Positions 17,720 to 26,522 of a DNA stretch of 33,528 nt are shown one piece after another. Within the stretch, counting starts at the first letter, position 1; each line of letters starts with the position of its first letter. A program made the position numbers and the translations under genes. This stretch comes from Candidatus Gottesmanbacteria bacterium (GTDB lineage Bacteria > Patescibacteriota > Microgenomatia > UBA10105 > UBA927): the NCBI GenBank assembly GCA_016218255.1, contig JACREN010000012.1, forward strand, positions 1 through 33,528, given 5' to 3'. The notes under the pieces were generated by a model. It was not told the origin of the DNA. It did no database searches and saw nothing but the letters and a program-made list of their open reading frames with translations.

Positions 17720-18178
17720 CTAGCAAACACCGAATGCATCTAATTCTTTATGCCGGCGGATTGCGTAAAGCACCGCATAGTGCGGATACCTAAACAATTG
17801 TGATAATGATCGATCACTGATACCGCCTTCTGAAAAACTTGCATCACGAAACACCGGTTCGCCTGTCGGCGTTTTGTAAACAACTCTCGCCAGATGAAAC
17901 TTGCGCGAGTCTCGGATTCCCCACTGACCAAACAAGCCGACGTCACCACGCTCAACTACTTCGACCTCCGTTACTGGCCGAAACAAGCCATCTGGATCGT
18001 GCCAAATCTCTCTCGAGAGATAATACGGCGGGAGTGAGATGCCGAAATCACGGCGCAACCCCTCATGCACTTCAAATTGACAATTGCACCCTTCTTCAAG
18101 ATCACTCGGATGAGCGTCCGGGCCATTACCGAAAACGTATCGCTGATTAAAAACCAATGGCAATTCAGGATCAAACAT
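17720..18178 (-). CDS. Hypothetical protein, possibly NlpC/P60-like fold
   Basis: NCQFEVHEGLRRDFGISLPPYYLSREI ... VERGDVGLFG ... HLARVVYKTPTGEPVFRDAS resembles the Cys/His arrangement of NlpC/P60 proteins. Confidence 0.5.
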   Translation of the reverse strand: MFDPELPLVFNQRYVFGNGPDAHPSDLEEGCNCQFEVHEGLRRDFGISLPPYYLSREIWHDPDGLFRPVTEVEVVERGDVGLFGQWGIRDSRKFHLARVVYKTPTGEPVFRDASFSEGGISDRSLSQLFRYPHYAVLYAIRRHKELDAFGVC

Positions 18179-18197
18179 AATCTAAAAGTATACCATA

Positions 18198-18210
18198 CAT
18201 ACCCGGTATG
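18198..18210. promoter_or_regulatory. Palindromic candidate operator in divergent intergenic region
   Basis: CATACC-C-GGTATG between divergent genes 17720-18178 (-) and 18270-18491 (+). Confidence 0.4.
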
Positions 18211-18269
18211 CATCACGTCCCAAAAGGATAATCGTCTATACTACAAAAGAAACAAAGGAGGTGAATGAT

Positions 18270-18491
18270 ATGCCAAACGGAACGTATATTGTCATCACAC
18301 CGGCAAGAGAAGGAGAACCGGCAATGGCGCTCCCGGCATCTGAACTGCATCAAGCATCCATACAATCGCCAACGGACGTATCGCCCTCCGCAGTCGATCC
18401 CTTAGAAATTAAACCGAGTCCTCCCGTCCACGACGCCTTTGCAATAAGCACCAAACCCACCAACTGGTGCGTTGGCTCAGGTTGGAGATGA
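18270..18491 (+). CDS. Small hypothetical protein
   Basis: 73 aa; strong SD AAAGGAGGTGAATGAT before the ATG; TATACT at 18236-18241. Confidence 0.65.
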   Translation: MPNGTYIVITPAREGEPAMALPASELHQASIQSPTDVSPSAVDPLEIKPSPPVHDAFAISTKPTNWCVGSGWR

Positions 18492-18493
18492 TA

Positions 18494-19123
18494 TCAGGCA
18501 TTCTTGAGGCTCTCGATGGCACTGGCGATATGCGCCGGGTCGCGAAAAAGATAGCTTGTGGACACGAGTCGTGTGGCACCGGCATCTTTCACTAACTTCG
18601 CGGTTTTGTCATTTATTCCCCCGTCAACCTCTATGACCAGGTCCGGAAAATGTTCATGAATTTTTTTTATCTTTTCCAAAGTCTCCGGCATAAGTACCTG
18701 GCCGCTAAAACCTGCTTCAATCGTCATCACAAGTACCACGTCCACGCTTTCCAAAAACGGCTCCACCACATCCAGTTCCGTCGGTCCGTCTATGGCAATG
18801 CCTACTTCAACGCTTTCATACGTCGCTTCGTCGAGGAACCGGCGCGGGTCATGGCTTTCCACATGGGCAATCAATCGTTTAAATCCTGCGTTTGCAAGCG
18901 GCCGGATATACTTTTCCGGATCGGCAACCATGAGATGCCCTTCGAAGGAAACCTTCTCAGGGTAAATGCGGAACTTTTCAAAATCCAGAAACGTTTCATT
19001 CGGCACTAAAGTGTTGTCTGCAATATCAATCTGCACCCATGACACGTACGGGGTTACCAGTCCGACCCGGCGTTCAATTTCTGCGAAATCTTTTTCCAAA
19101 ATCCCGGGAATGACGTCGATCAT
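18494..19123 (-). CDS. rpe: Ribulose-phosphate 3-epimerase family protein
   Basis: VQIDIADNTLVPN, FEGHLMVADPEKYI, VLVMTIEAGFSGQVLMPETLEKI, IEVDGGINDKTAKLVKDAGATRLVSTSYLF. Confidence 0.85.
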   Translation of the reverse strand: MIDVIPGILEKDFAEIERRVGLVTPYVSWVQIDIADNTLVPNETFLDFEKFRIYPEKVSFEGHLMVADPEKYIRPLANAGFKRLIAHVESHDPRRFLDEATYESVEVGIAIDGPTELDVVEPFLESVDVVLVMTIEAGFSGQVLMPETLEKIKKIHEHFPDLVIEVDGGINDKTAKLVKDAGATRLVSTSYLFRDPAHIASAIESLKNA

Positions 19124-19563
19124 TTTTCTCTTGCCTGAATTTTCTTCAGTCTCCTCGCGTACTTCTCCTCTCCCAAAAATGCTGTGGTAAGGAATGCCGT
19201 CACGATGGCTTTTGCCTTTGCCTCATCGGTCCAATCGGCGGCAAGGGATAAGACATTGATATCATCATGCTGGCGATTTCTGGTAATTTCTTCCGGGCTG
19301 TACGCAAGTGCCGCGCGGATGCCGGCGACTTTATTAGAAGCAATCACGACCCCGGCTCCGGACCCGCAGACGACGATTCCCCTGCTTCCTGACGCCTGCG
19401 CCACACCATCTGCCACAGCAAAGCTAAAATCCGGAAAATCATCATTGGGATCCAGACGGTCATTGCCGCAGTCAACGACGTCGTGCGTCAGCGAAACGAG
19501 AAACTGCTTGATAGACTCCTTTAATGCAAATCCCCTGTGATCCGCGCCGATAAAAATCCTCAT
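19120..19563 (-). CDS. rpiB: Ribose-5-phosphate isomerase B
   Basis: RIFIGADHRGFALKESIKQFL..HDVVDCGN..DDFPDFSFAVADGVA..GIVVCGSGAGVVIASNKVAGIRAA. Confidence 0.92.
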   Translation of the reverse strand: MRIFIGADHRGFALKESIKQFLVSLTHDVVDCGNDRLDPNDDFPDFSFAVADGVAQASGSRGIVVCGSGAGVVIASNKVAGIRAALAYSPEEITRNRQHDDINVLSLAADWTDEAKAKAIVTAFLTTAFLGEEKYARRLKKIQAREK

Positions 19564-19624
19564 GATCTTCTCATCGTACCGGAGACCACTGTATCAATCA
19601 AGAGGAGGAAAATAGCAAGGCCAG

Positions 19625-19948
19625 CTATCTGGGGAGCTTATTGGCCAACGCTTCGTACGCGCCGTCTAACTTTTCAAATATCTCATCACTGAACACTTCC
19701 TGTCCCCAAAGTACAGATAAAAGGCTTCGTAACGACTCAATAATATGTCCAACGTCACGCAGCTTGATTTCACGCATCTTGCGATCACGCTCTCCTGCCG
19801 ACTGGGCGATCACAGTCAACACCATCATCACATGTTTTCTTACCTGATCAATCACATCATTTCCCGTCAACGAATTGGTCGCATCAAGCGCGTCAAGCGT
19901 TGCCACGTATGCTTCCTGCCATAGTTTATCATCATGAAACGCGCTCAT
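19625..19948 (-). CDS. Hypothetical helical protein (four-helix-bundle-like)
   Basis: 107-aa helical ORF beginning MSAFHDDKLWQEAYVATLDALDATN; TATAAT-6-ATG upstream. Confidence 0.5.
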   Translation of the reverse strand: MSAFHDDKLWQEAYVATLDALDATNSLTGNDVIDQVRKHVMMVLTVIAQSAGERDRKMREIKLRDVGHIIESLRSLLSVLWGQEVFSDEIFEKLDGAYEALANKLPR

Positions 19949-19960
19949 ATATACATTATA

Positions 19961-21406
19961 TCACGTTTTGAGGATTGTTTGATAGAGGTCCAGGTATTTT
20001 TTAGCGCTCATATCCCACGAGAAATCCTGCTTCATAGCCGATGCCACCATCTTCCACCAATCACTTACATTCTCACGTCGTAAATCTATGGCTTCGCGCA
20101 TTTTTGCGGCAAGTGCGGCGGAGGTATATTGCCGAAACACGAAACCGGTTTTGCCGTCTACCACCGTATCAGCCAATCCTCCGGTCTTCCGGACGAGCGG
20201 CAGTGTACCGTAGCGCATGGCAATAAGCTGGGTCAATCCGCACGGCTCAAACTTGGACGGCACCAATAGTACGTCAGCGCCTGCATAGATCCGCCGTGCC
20301 AACCGTTCATCAAACGTATGGATAAACGTGATATTCGGATTCCGCTTGGCTAATTTTTTTAACTTTTTTACCTGCCGTGCGGCACCAGTTCCCAATATCG
20401 CGATCTGAAAGAGCCGGTCGGCAAGATGCGGCACGGCGCGGATGATAAGCTCTATACCCTTCTGTTGTTCTTCCAGTCTGCCCACAAAACCAAAAAGAAG
20501 CGCGTCGCCCGACGGCAACCGGAGCGCCTTCTGTAAATGCGCTTTCAATTCCGGCTTCGCAGTCATGACCGTGCCACGACTGTAATGAACCGGCAATAAC
20601 GAATCAGTCTTTGGATTCCAAATTCCAGTATCGATGCCATTGAGGATTCCCACCAACCGGTCCTTCCGTTTTGCTAGCAACGCCTGAATGGAATCACCAT
20701 GATGCCCACGTGCAATTTCCCGCGCATAGGTGGGAGAAACAGTTGTCACCATATCAGCATATTCCAAACCCTCCCGCAACAGCTTCACCGCACGGCCAAG
20801 CGGGGTCGTAAAAATATGAAATTGCGGCTTTTGGAGTCCCAACCGGAGCACCACACCCACACCGGTCTCTCCCTGATACAACAAATTGTGAATCGTCAAT
20901 ATGGTCCTGGCGGCGCGCGCCTGAAGTGTCGTTTCTTTTCCCTGAATCACTTTTCTGTTTTCCCCCAAAAGGAGCGGGACTAAAGCAGTATGCCAATCAT
21001 GACAATGAATTATGTCATACGGTCCGCCAAACAGATGTGATGAGAGGACGTACCAGGAAACGACTGCCTTAGAAAAAAATGCGAATGTCTGTGCTATATC
21101 ATCGCCCACATACTCATTTAGCTTTGGGTGACGGAAAAGATACACCGGAATATGCGTACCAGGAATCACTATTTCGAATACAAAAACCAATTCCCGTCTT
21201 CGGTCATAATCCACCGCCAGCTGCCCAACGCACTTTGCCTGATGGGGCAAATTGATACTTTCGTAATACGGCATGACGATACGGACGTTTATGTTTAATT
21301 TCTGAAGGGCTACCGGGAGCGCATAGCTCACGTCCCCCAACCCGCCAAGTTTAAAAAACGGCACACACTCGCTAGTGACGAATAAGACGTTCATAGACTT
21401 TTTCAT
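19961..21406 (-). CDS. glgA: Glycogen/starch synthase (GT5)
   Basis: MNVLFVTSECVPFFKLGGLGDVSYALPVAL, IHCHDWHTALVP, GILNGIDTGIWNP, FVGRLEEQQKGIELI, PSKFEPCGLTQLIAMRYGTLPLVRKTGGLADTV. Confidence 0.92.
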   Translation of the reverse strand: MKKSMNVLFVTSECVPFFKLGGLGDVSYALPVALQKLNINVRIVMPYYESINLPHQAKCVGQLAVDYDRRRELVFVFEIVIPGTHIPVYLFRHPKLNEYVGDDIAQTFAFFSKAVVSWYVLSSHLFGGPYDIIHCHDWHTALVPLLLGENRKVIQGKETTLQARAARTILTIHNLLYQGETGVGVVLRLGLQKPQFHIFTTPLGRAVKLLREGLEYADMVTTVSPTYAREIARGHHGDSIQALLAKRKDRLVGILNGIDTGIWNPKTDSLLPVHYSRGTVMTAKPELKAHLQKALRLPSGDALLFGFVGRLEEQQKGIELIIRAVPHLADRLFQIAILGTGAARQVKKLKKLAKRNPNITFIHTFDERLARRIYAGADVLLVPSKFEPCGLTQLIAMRYGTLPLVRKTGGLADTVVDGKTGFVFRQYTSAALAAKMREAIDLRRENVSDWWKMVASAMKQDFSWDMSAKKYLDLYQTILKT

Positions 21407-22562
21407 ACCCCTCCACCATCTTTTCAACAGTAAAGTTCTCTTCCACATGACGTCGACAGGCCGCGCGGTCAATCTCGCCGATCCTTTTGACCGCCTCGAC
21501 TAATCCTTCAATCCCCCGCTTTTTGATGATCCACTTCCCGCCTTTATTGGTAGTATTTGTCTGATTGGTAATATTGGTAGTATTGGTAGTATTGTCATCC
21601 GGTTCGACGATGAATCCCGTCACGCCATCCTTCACGATCTCTGGTACCGACCCCCGGTTATAGGCAATCACCGGCGTCCCGCAGGCCATGGCCTCAATCA
21701 TCACCATACCAAACGGCTCATCCCAATGGATAGGTGCCAACAGTGCCTTTGCCCCGCCAAACAACCCATTTTTTTGTTTCGCATTCATGAAGCCAACATC
21801 TTTCATATACCCGCTGGCAGCGTAAGGCTGGATAGTTTTTTGGAAATACGGAAGTTGCCTATATTCTTTCGATCCAGCCAGTATTGTCAGTGTTTTCGTT
21901 TCTATCCCAGTCTTTACTGCATCCTCTACCCCTTTTTCCGGCATGTAACGCCCTACGAACAACAGATACTCTCCGGCAAGATCACTAAACACGCTCCGTG
22001 CAGGATCTAAACCATTATAGACAACGTCTGTCACATGCACGATCTTCTTTAGCTCACTGGCTTGAAACCGGCTAATTGCCACATATGGGTCATTCGGAAA
22101 CCGCAGGTAACGAAAGTAATCCAAATATTGAGGATTAGCCACAGGGTCATGCACTGTATACACGGTAGGAATACCCGTTACTTTGGCAAAATAATGGCCC
22201 GAAAATTCCAAAAACGAGTGGACAAGCTCAATGTTTCCCTGTCTGGCATCGGTATAAGCAAGTGAAGTCAGATCCATTTCATATTCCCACCGTGCATAGA
22301 TCCTTGCAAGCATCCGTTTCGTTTTCTCGGCAATATACCGGTGTTTCATGAGCGACGGTTCGCTCACCAGATATCCCATTTCTCCCGTTATCACATCAAA
22401 ACCCTGTAGCGCCTCATCAGAAGACGCATACACGCGCACTTTATGTCCACGACGCACGAGACCCTTAGCCAAATCCAGAAACAAATCCTTCGGGGCGAAT
22501 ATTTTCCCGTCACTTAACGGCTCGTACATGAGCGCAGATGGCAAAAGTAGTCCTATCTTCAT
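21372..22562 (-). CDS. GT4-family glycosyltransferase
   Basis: LLFVGRYMPEKGVEDAV and WDEPFGMVMIEAMACGTPVIAYNRGSVPEIVKDGVTGFIV. Contains NTTNTTNITNQTNTTN insertion. Confidence 0.9.
   Translation of the reverse strand: MKIGLLLPSALMYEPLSDGKIFAPKDLFLDLAKGLVRRGHKVRVYASSDEALQGFDVITGEMGYLVSEPSLMKHRYIAEKTKRMLARIYARWEYEMDLTSLAYTDARQGNIELVHSFLEFSGHYFAKVTGIPTVYTVHDPVANPQYLDYFRYLRFPNDPYVAISRFQASELKKIVHVTDVVYNGLDPARSVFSDLAGEYLLFVGRYMPEKGVEDAVKTGIETKTLTILAGSKEYRQLPYFQKTIQPYAASGYMKDVGFMNAKQKNGLFGGAKALLAPIHWDEPFGMVMIEAMACGTPVIAYNRGSVPEIVKDGVTGFIVEPDDNTTNTTNITNQTNTTNKGGKWIIKKRGIEGLVEAVKRIGEIDRAACRRHVEENFTVEKMVEGYEKVYERLIRH
21546..21594. repeat. Period-9 repeat (ATTGGTAGT)n copy B1 inside GT4 gene
   Basis: attggtagtatttgtctgattggtaatattggtagtattggtagtattg. 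Confidence 0.85.
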
Positions 22563-22564
22563 AA

Positions 22565-23653
22565 TTATGAACGGCCGGCAATCGTTTGATATACGTCTTC
22601 ATATCCCTCCACCATGTTCTTTATAGTAAACCGATCTTCAACGCTTTTCCGGCAATCGGCGCGGTTTAGAGAATCAAGTTTTCCCACGGCTATAACCATT
22701 TCATCCTCATTTTCCACTACAAAACCAGTTTTTCCCTGTGCAATGACCTCTGGGATTGCTCCCATCCGATACGCCACCACCGGTGTGCCTGTAGCCAACG
22801 CCTCAATCATGACGATGCCAAACGGCTCTTCCCAATGAATCGGCAATAGTAATGCTTTTGCGCCCTGATATAGCTCTACCCGTTCATCAAGCGTCAAATT
22901 ACCTTCTGCACTTTTCGGATTTCCGATAAATTGAATCGTATCCGAAAGGTGTGGGGCAATTTCCCTCTCAAAAAAAGGGTATGATTCAACGTTGCCCACT
23001 ATTTTCAGCGGCACATGTGCCTTTTGTGCCACCCGGATGGCATCCGTGACCCCTTTTGGATCAATTTTATCCCCTTTTTCGTTCGTAAAAAATTCCCGGA
23101 TGCGACCCACAAAAAGGAGATACGACCCCGGGTTCCCACAAAAAGTAAAAGCTGTCTCATCAATCCCGTTATACACCGTTTTGGTGTAATTAAGCTCAGG
23201 ATACAATGCTTTCTGGCGGTCTGAAATCGGCGCAAAATATGCTTTCGGATACCGGGCAAAAAAATCCCCTAATTCGCGCGTCATCTGCGTATGGACGGTC
23301 GTTACCATGGGAGCCGGCAGTTCTCCGCTTACAAGAAGCGGCAGAACTTCCGGATAGAGATGGTTATGAATGACGTCGAATTCCCCTTTGTGCCTCCGCA
23401 GCTCTTCAAGCATCACAGAAAGATATATAAGGTGGCGATAAAATTCATTTTCCACCTGCGGGAGGTGAAACAAGGCTTTTGGAATAATGGAAATAAGCTT
23501 TCCACTAATGACAGAATCTCCCGTACCAAACACCGTCACGTCATGATTCCGTTTTACCAGTCCTTCAGCGAGATTATAGACGATGCGGGGTCGGCCGCCT
23601 TTGGTATCTTTTGAAAGTTCCCGTTTCAGGGGGGCAAGAATTCCGATCTTCAT
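22565..23653 (-). CDS. GT4-family glycosyltransferase
   Basis: LLFVGRIREFF...GVTDAIRVA and IHWEEPFGIVMIEALATGTPVVAYRMGAIPEVIAQGKTGFVV. Confidence 0.9.
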   Translation of the reverse strand: MKIGILAPLKRELSKDTKGGRPRIVYNLAEGLVKRNHDVTVFGTGDSVISGKLISIIPKALFHLPQVENEFYRHLIYLSVMLEELRRHKGEFDVIHNHLYPEVLPLLVSGELPAPMVTTVHTQMTRELGDFFARYPKAYFAPISDRQKALYPELNYTKTVYNGIDETAFTFCGNPGSYLLFVGRIREFFTNEKGDKIDPKGVTDAIRVAQKAHVPLKIVGNVESYPFFEREIAPHLSDTIQFIGNPKSAEGNLTLDERVELYQGAKALLLPIHWEEPFGIVMIEALATGTPVVAYRMGAIPEVIAQGKTGFVVENEDEMVIAVGKLDSLNRADCRKSVEDRFTIKNMVEGYEDVYQTIAGRS

Positions 23654-24843
23654 CTATGTAATCGTACTCCATTGCCGTTATGTTTGGCAAACCGATCGTA
23701 GATGCGTTCAAATTTAGCTCCTATCGTTTCCCACGAAAACCTCTTCTCTACCACTTTCCTCGCATATTTTCCCATTTTCAGGCGCATTGCTTCATCATCG
23801 AGCAATCTATTGACCTTTTCTACGATCTCCCGGCTATTTCGTGGCCGCACAAAAAATCCGTTGAGCCCGTCTTTGACTGCAAGCGGTATCCCGCCTTTCC
23901 GCGTCACGACCACCGGCGTCATGCATGCCATGGCCTCAAGGATAACAAGTCCCAACGGCTCGTCCCAGACGCTCGGCGCCACAAATACGTCACTCCGCGA
24001 GTAGTACGGCACGAGCTTTTTAATTCCTGCTCCCAAATGCCCGACCCAGTGTACGTTCGTCAACCCCATTTGCTTTGCCTTTTCCTGAAGTTTTACCCGC
24101 TCCGGCCCGTCGCCCAATATGACCACTTCGCCATGAATTTTTTTTGCAGCACCCACGAGGTACTCCACACCTTTATACTTTGTGAGCTTTCCGGCAAACA
24201 GAACCACCGGCTTGCCCTGCAGACCCAATTCTTTATCCACTGCCTTGTATCCGTTTTCGCTAAAGATAAATTTATCGATATTCACGCCGCCCGGGATCAC
24301 GCGGCATTTCTCATGAAAATAGCCCTTAAAAATCCGCAAAAACCAGTCGCGCGTCCAGCCGCTGTTCGGGATGATGCGGCGGGCGCGGTACATGGCGTCG
24401 GACGTGCGCTGAACATAGCGCTTGTCGCGCTCGAGTGTCGGCAATTCAGATCCGTGAATGGTAACGATGAAGTTGATGCCGAGCGTGTCTTTGATCCGTG
24501 CCGCAGCCCAGGCCAGGGGGAATGCGTGGTGGACGTGGATAATGTCGGGCTTAAAGTCAGCTACTGCAGCTGCAGTACCTTCCCATACAGCCGTATAATA
24601 TGTTTCAATCTCTTCGTTGGAAAATTTGGTAAAAAGTTTGCAGTCCGGCCATTCGGGGTGCCCCGTAAATGCTGCAGGAAACGGAAGCTTGAGCGTATAC
24701 AGTTTCGCCCGCTCAATCGGCCGGTCGTCCGGTGCTAAAACCGCGACTTTGTGTCGGCGGCCCACTTCGCTTGCCAGATGCCGGGCGTACGTCCCGCTCC
24801 CCGATCCCCAAAATGGAAACATCTGCAGGTACAGTATGCGCAT
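23650..24843 (-). CDS. GT4-family glycosyltransferase
   Basis: MRILYLQMFPFWGSGSGTYARHLASEV, VVLFAGKLTKYKGVEYLV, VWDEPLGLVILEAMACMTPVVVTRKGGIPLAVKDGLNGFFV. Confidence 0.92.
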   Translation of the reverse strand: MRILYLQMFPFWGSGSGTYARHLASEVGRRHKVAVLAPDDRPIERAKLYTLKLPFPAAFTGHPEWPDCKLFTKFSNEEIETYYTAVWEGTAAAVADFKPDIIHVHHAFPLAWAAARIKDTLGINFIVTIHGSELPTLERDKRYVQRTSDAMYRARRIIPNSGWTRDWFLRIFKGYFHEKCRVIPGGVNIDKFIFSENGYKAVDKELGLQGKPVVLFAGKLTKYKGVEYLVGAAKKIHGEVVILGDGPERVKLQEKAKQMGLTNVHWVGHLGAGIKKLVPYYSRSDVFVAPSVWDEPLGLVILEAMACMTPVVVTRKGGIPLAVKDGLNGFFVRPRNSREIVEKVNRLLDDEAMRLKMGKYARKVVEKRFSWETIGAKFERIYDRFAKHNGNGVRLHR

Positions 24844-24852
24844 TATCACCGA

Positions 24853-25005
24853 TTATACACGGCAAGCCGCGCTGTCAACAAGCACGAACGGTTTATTCCC
24901 CATCCGCGTCAAACCGAGTTCGATCGCTGCTGCAATTGCCTGCCGATCCATCGCGTGCAGCATCGTGCTCGTCAGAGTCTTTGGTTCATTTTCCGGATCA
25001 TCCAT
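24853..25005 (-). CDS. Small ORF (50 aa), not in the ORF track
   Basis: MDDPENEPKTLTSTMLHAMDRQAIAAAIELGLTRMGNKPFVLVDSAACRV*; TATAAT (25015-25020) 9 nt before the ATG. Confidence 0.45.
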   Translation of the reverse strand: MDDPENEPKTLTSTMLHAMDRQAIAAAIELGLTRMGNKPFVLVDSAACRV

Positions 25006-25080
25006 AGAACCATAATTATATCAAATCTCGTCATGACAGCCTAATTTTACTACTTGACACTTGTGAATAAACAAAAGAAA

Positions 25081-25488
25081 ATGTTCGGCATCATGCAACC
25101 AAAGGAATACGAATGGCCTGCCTGTTGGATCCGAGGCGAACTCGGTTCCAAAGATATTGATGGTGATCCCGTACGGCAGACAGTCCAGGGATGTTGCCAT
25201 AGGACGTGGACACCATCCACCATTAGCATACACGGCGGGTACTATACCTGCCATCATCCTGCTGTTGGCCCCAAAGAAGAGATAGAAGGGCAAAAACAAG
25301 CGTACGGAGGACTTGTAGTTGGAACATTAAGCGACGACTTTGCCACGTTCTGCCAAGCTGTCGACATGCATCTCACCTCACTTGGAGAGCCGTCGAGACT
25401 TATACCCGAAGGAGAATTTACCGTCATTGAAGAAACAGAGGAGCATGATGGGGGCGAAACTACATTCCTTCTTGGATCAGGAAGATAA
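25081..25488 (+). CDS. Hypothetical protein
   Basis: ORF MFGIMQPKEYEWPACWIRGELG...; 3' end overlaps the convergent WecG gene. Confidence 0.5.
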   Translation: MFGIMQPKEYEWPACWIRGELGSKDIDGDPVRQTVQGCCHRTWTPSTISIHGGYYTCHHPAVGPKEEIEGQKQAYGGLVVGTLSDDFATFCQAVDMHLTSLGEPSRLIPEGEFTVIEETEEHDGGETTFLLGSGR

Positions 25489-26328
25489 CCTACTTTTCGC
25501 AATAAGCCACAGGAATCTTATCAGAGCAAGCTGTCTCCTCCACCTCCACGGTTCACGGGCGAGCCGCCAAAGCCATTCGAGACCAACAGACCTGACGAAG
25601 GAAGGAGCTCGAGGCATCCGCCCGGCAATGATATCAAACGCCCCGCCGACAGACATAAGAACTATTGGTGGGCTGACAGCTGACCCGCTTCGCCGGAGCC
25701 TGAACGAGGCGAGCAGCTGACAGCTGACAGCTTCAATGAGTAGTTCCTGCTTTGGCGCCCCAAGCCCGACAAATACAATACGAGTCCTTGTCGTGCTTAT
25801 CTTTTCAATAATGCCTTTCGTGTATTGGTAGTATTGGTCATTGGTAGTATTTGATATTGGTAGTATTGGCATCTCTCCCGGCTCCTCTGTCCATCCCATA
25901 AGACCAGGGTACTTCTGCCGTAAGCACTCAAAAGCTCTGACTGCTACTCCTGCCCTACCGCCAATAAGTGCGACTGGATAGCCCCGTTTGGAAGCCATCG
26001 CCACCAGGTCTTCCATGAGCTCTACTCCTGGAATTCGTTTTATTTCTGACTTCTGATATAGAAGCCGCATCGCGGCGACGAGTCCGACCCCATCCGGGAT
26101 TGCCACGTCGGCCCAATTAAGAATTTCAGCAAACCGTTTATCAATTTGAGCCAGAACGATCTGCTCGGGATTCGGCGTGACAATAATGATTGATTTTTTC
26201 GATTTTGGTGACGGTTGACTGCTGACTGCTGACGGCTTTTCTAATCCCTTTTTCAAATACTCCAGGATTGTATCCTTTGATGAAATAGTTACAGATATTC
26301 CAAGCACTTTTACCGCATTTAGTCTCAT
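25477..26328 (-). CDS. WecG/TagA/CpsF-family glycosyltransferase with three repeat-derived insertions
   Basis: IIIVTPNPEQIVLAQ, ADVAIPDGVGLVAAMRLL, PGVELMEDLVAMASKRGYPVALIGG, IVFVGLGAPKQE, LMSVGGAFDIIAGRMPRAPSFVRSVGLEWLWRLAREPWRWRRQ. Confidence 0.9.
   Translation of the reverse strand: MRLNAVKVLGISVTISSKDTILEYLKKGLEKPSAVSSQPSPKSKKSIIIVTPNPEQIVLAQIDKRFAEILNWADVAIPDGVGLVAAMRLLYQKSEIKRIPGVELMEDLVAMASKRGYPVALIGGRAGVAVRAFECLRQKYPGLMGWTEEPGEMPILPISNTTNDQYYQYTKGIIEKISTTRTRIVFVGLGAPKQELLIEAVSCQLLASFRLRRSGSAVSPPIVLMSVGGAFDIIAGRMPRAPSFVRSVGLEWLWRLAREPWRWRRQLALIRFLWLIAKSRLSS
25672..25733. repeat. Period-7 repeat family C inside wecG-like gene
   Basis: gctgacagctgaccc...gagcagctgacagctgacagctt. Confidence 0.7.
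25822..25869. repeat. Period-9 repeat family B copy B2 inside wecG-like gene
   Basis: gtattggtagtattggtcattggtagtatttgatattggtagtattgg. Confidence 0.8.
26209..26235. repeat. Period-7 repeat family C inside wecG-like gene
   Basis: tgacggttgactgctgactgctgacgg; encodes part of KPSAVSSQPSP. Confidence 0.7.
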
Positions 26329-26522
26329 AGTTTTTTAAAAGGGATCATCATATTTGGTTCATAATTCATCGTTTAAACATATTGAACACAAAAAATCATA
26401 TCTAAAATTCATATTTTTCCTTTTTACTATCTAAATAACAATATAATTATAAGCTAATACTAATGTTCAGTATTTTTATCCATAATTTTTTCTTTTTGGT
26501 CTCTATATTTATCTTATAGGTC

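Noticed and set aside
21546-21594. Possible CRISPR array
   Set aside because: Units are 9 nt and contiguous without spacers, inside a coding frame; no cas genes in the window.
23680-24738. 352-aa + strand ORF
   Set aside because: Antisense to a clear GT4 glycosyltransferase with intact motifs; composition is low-quality shadow translation.
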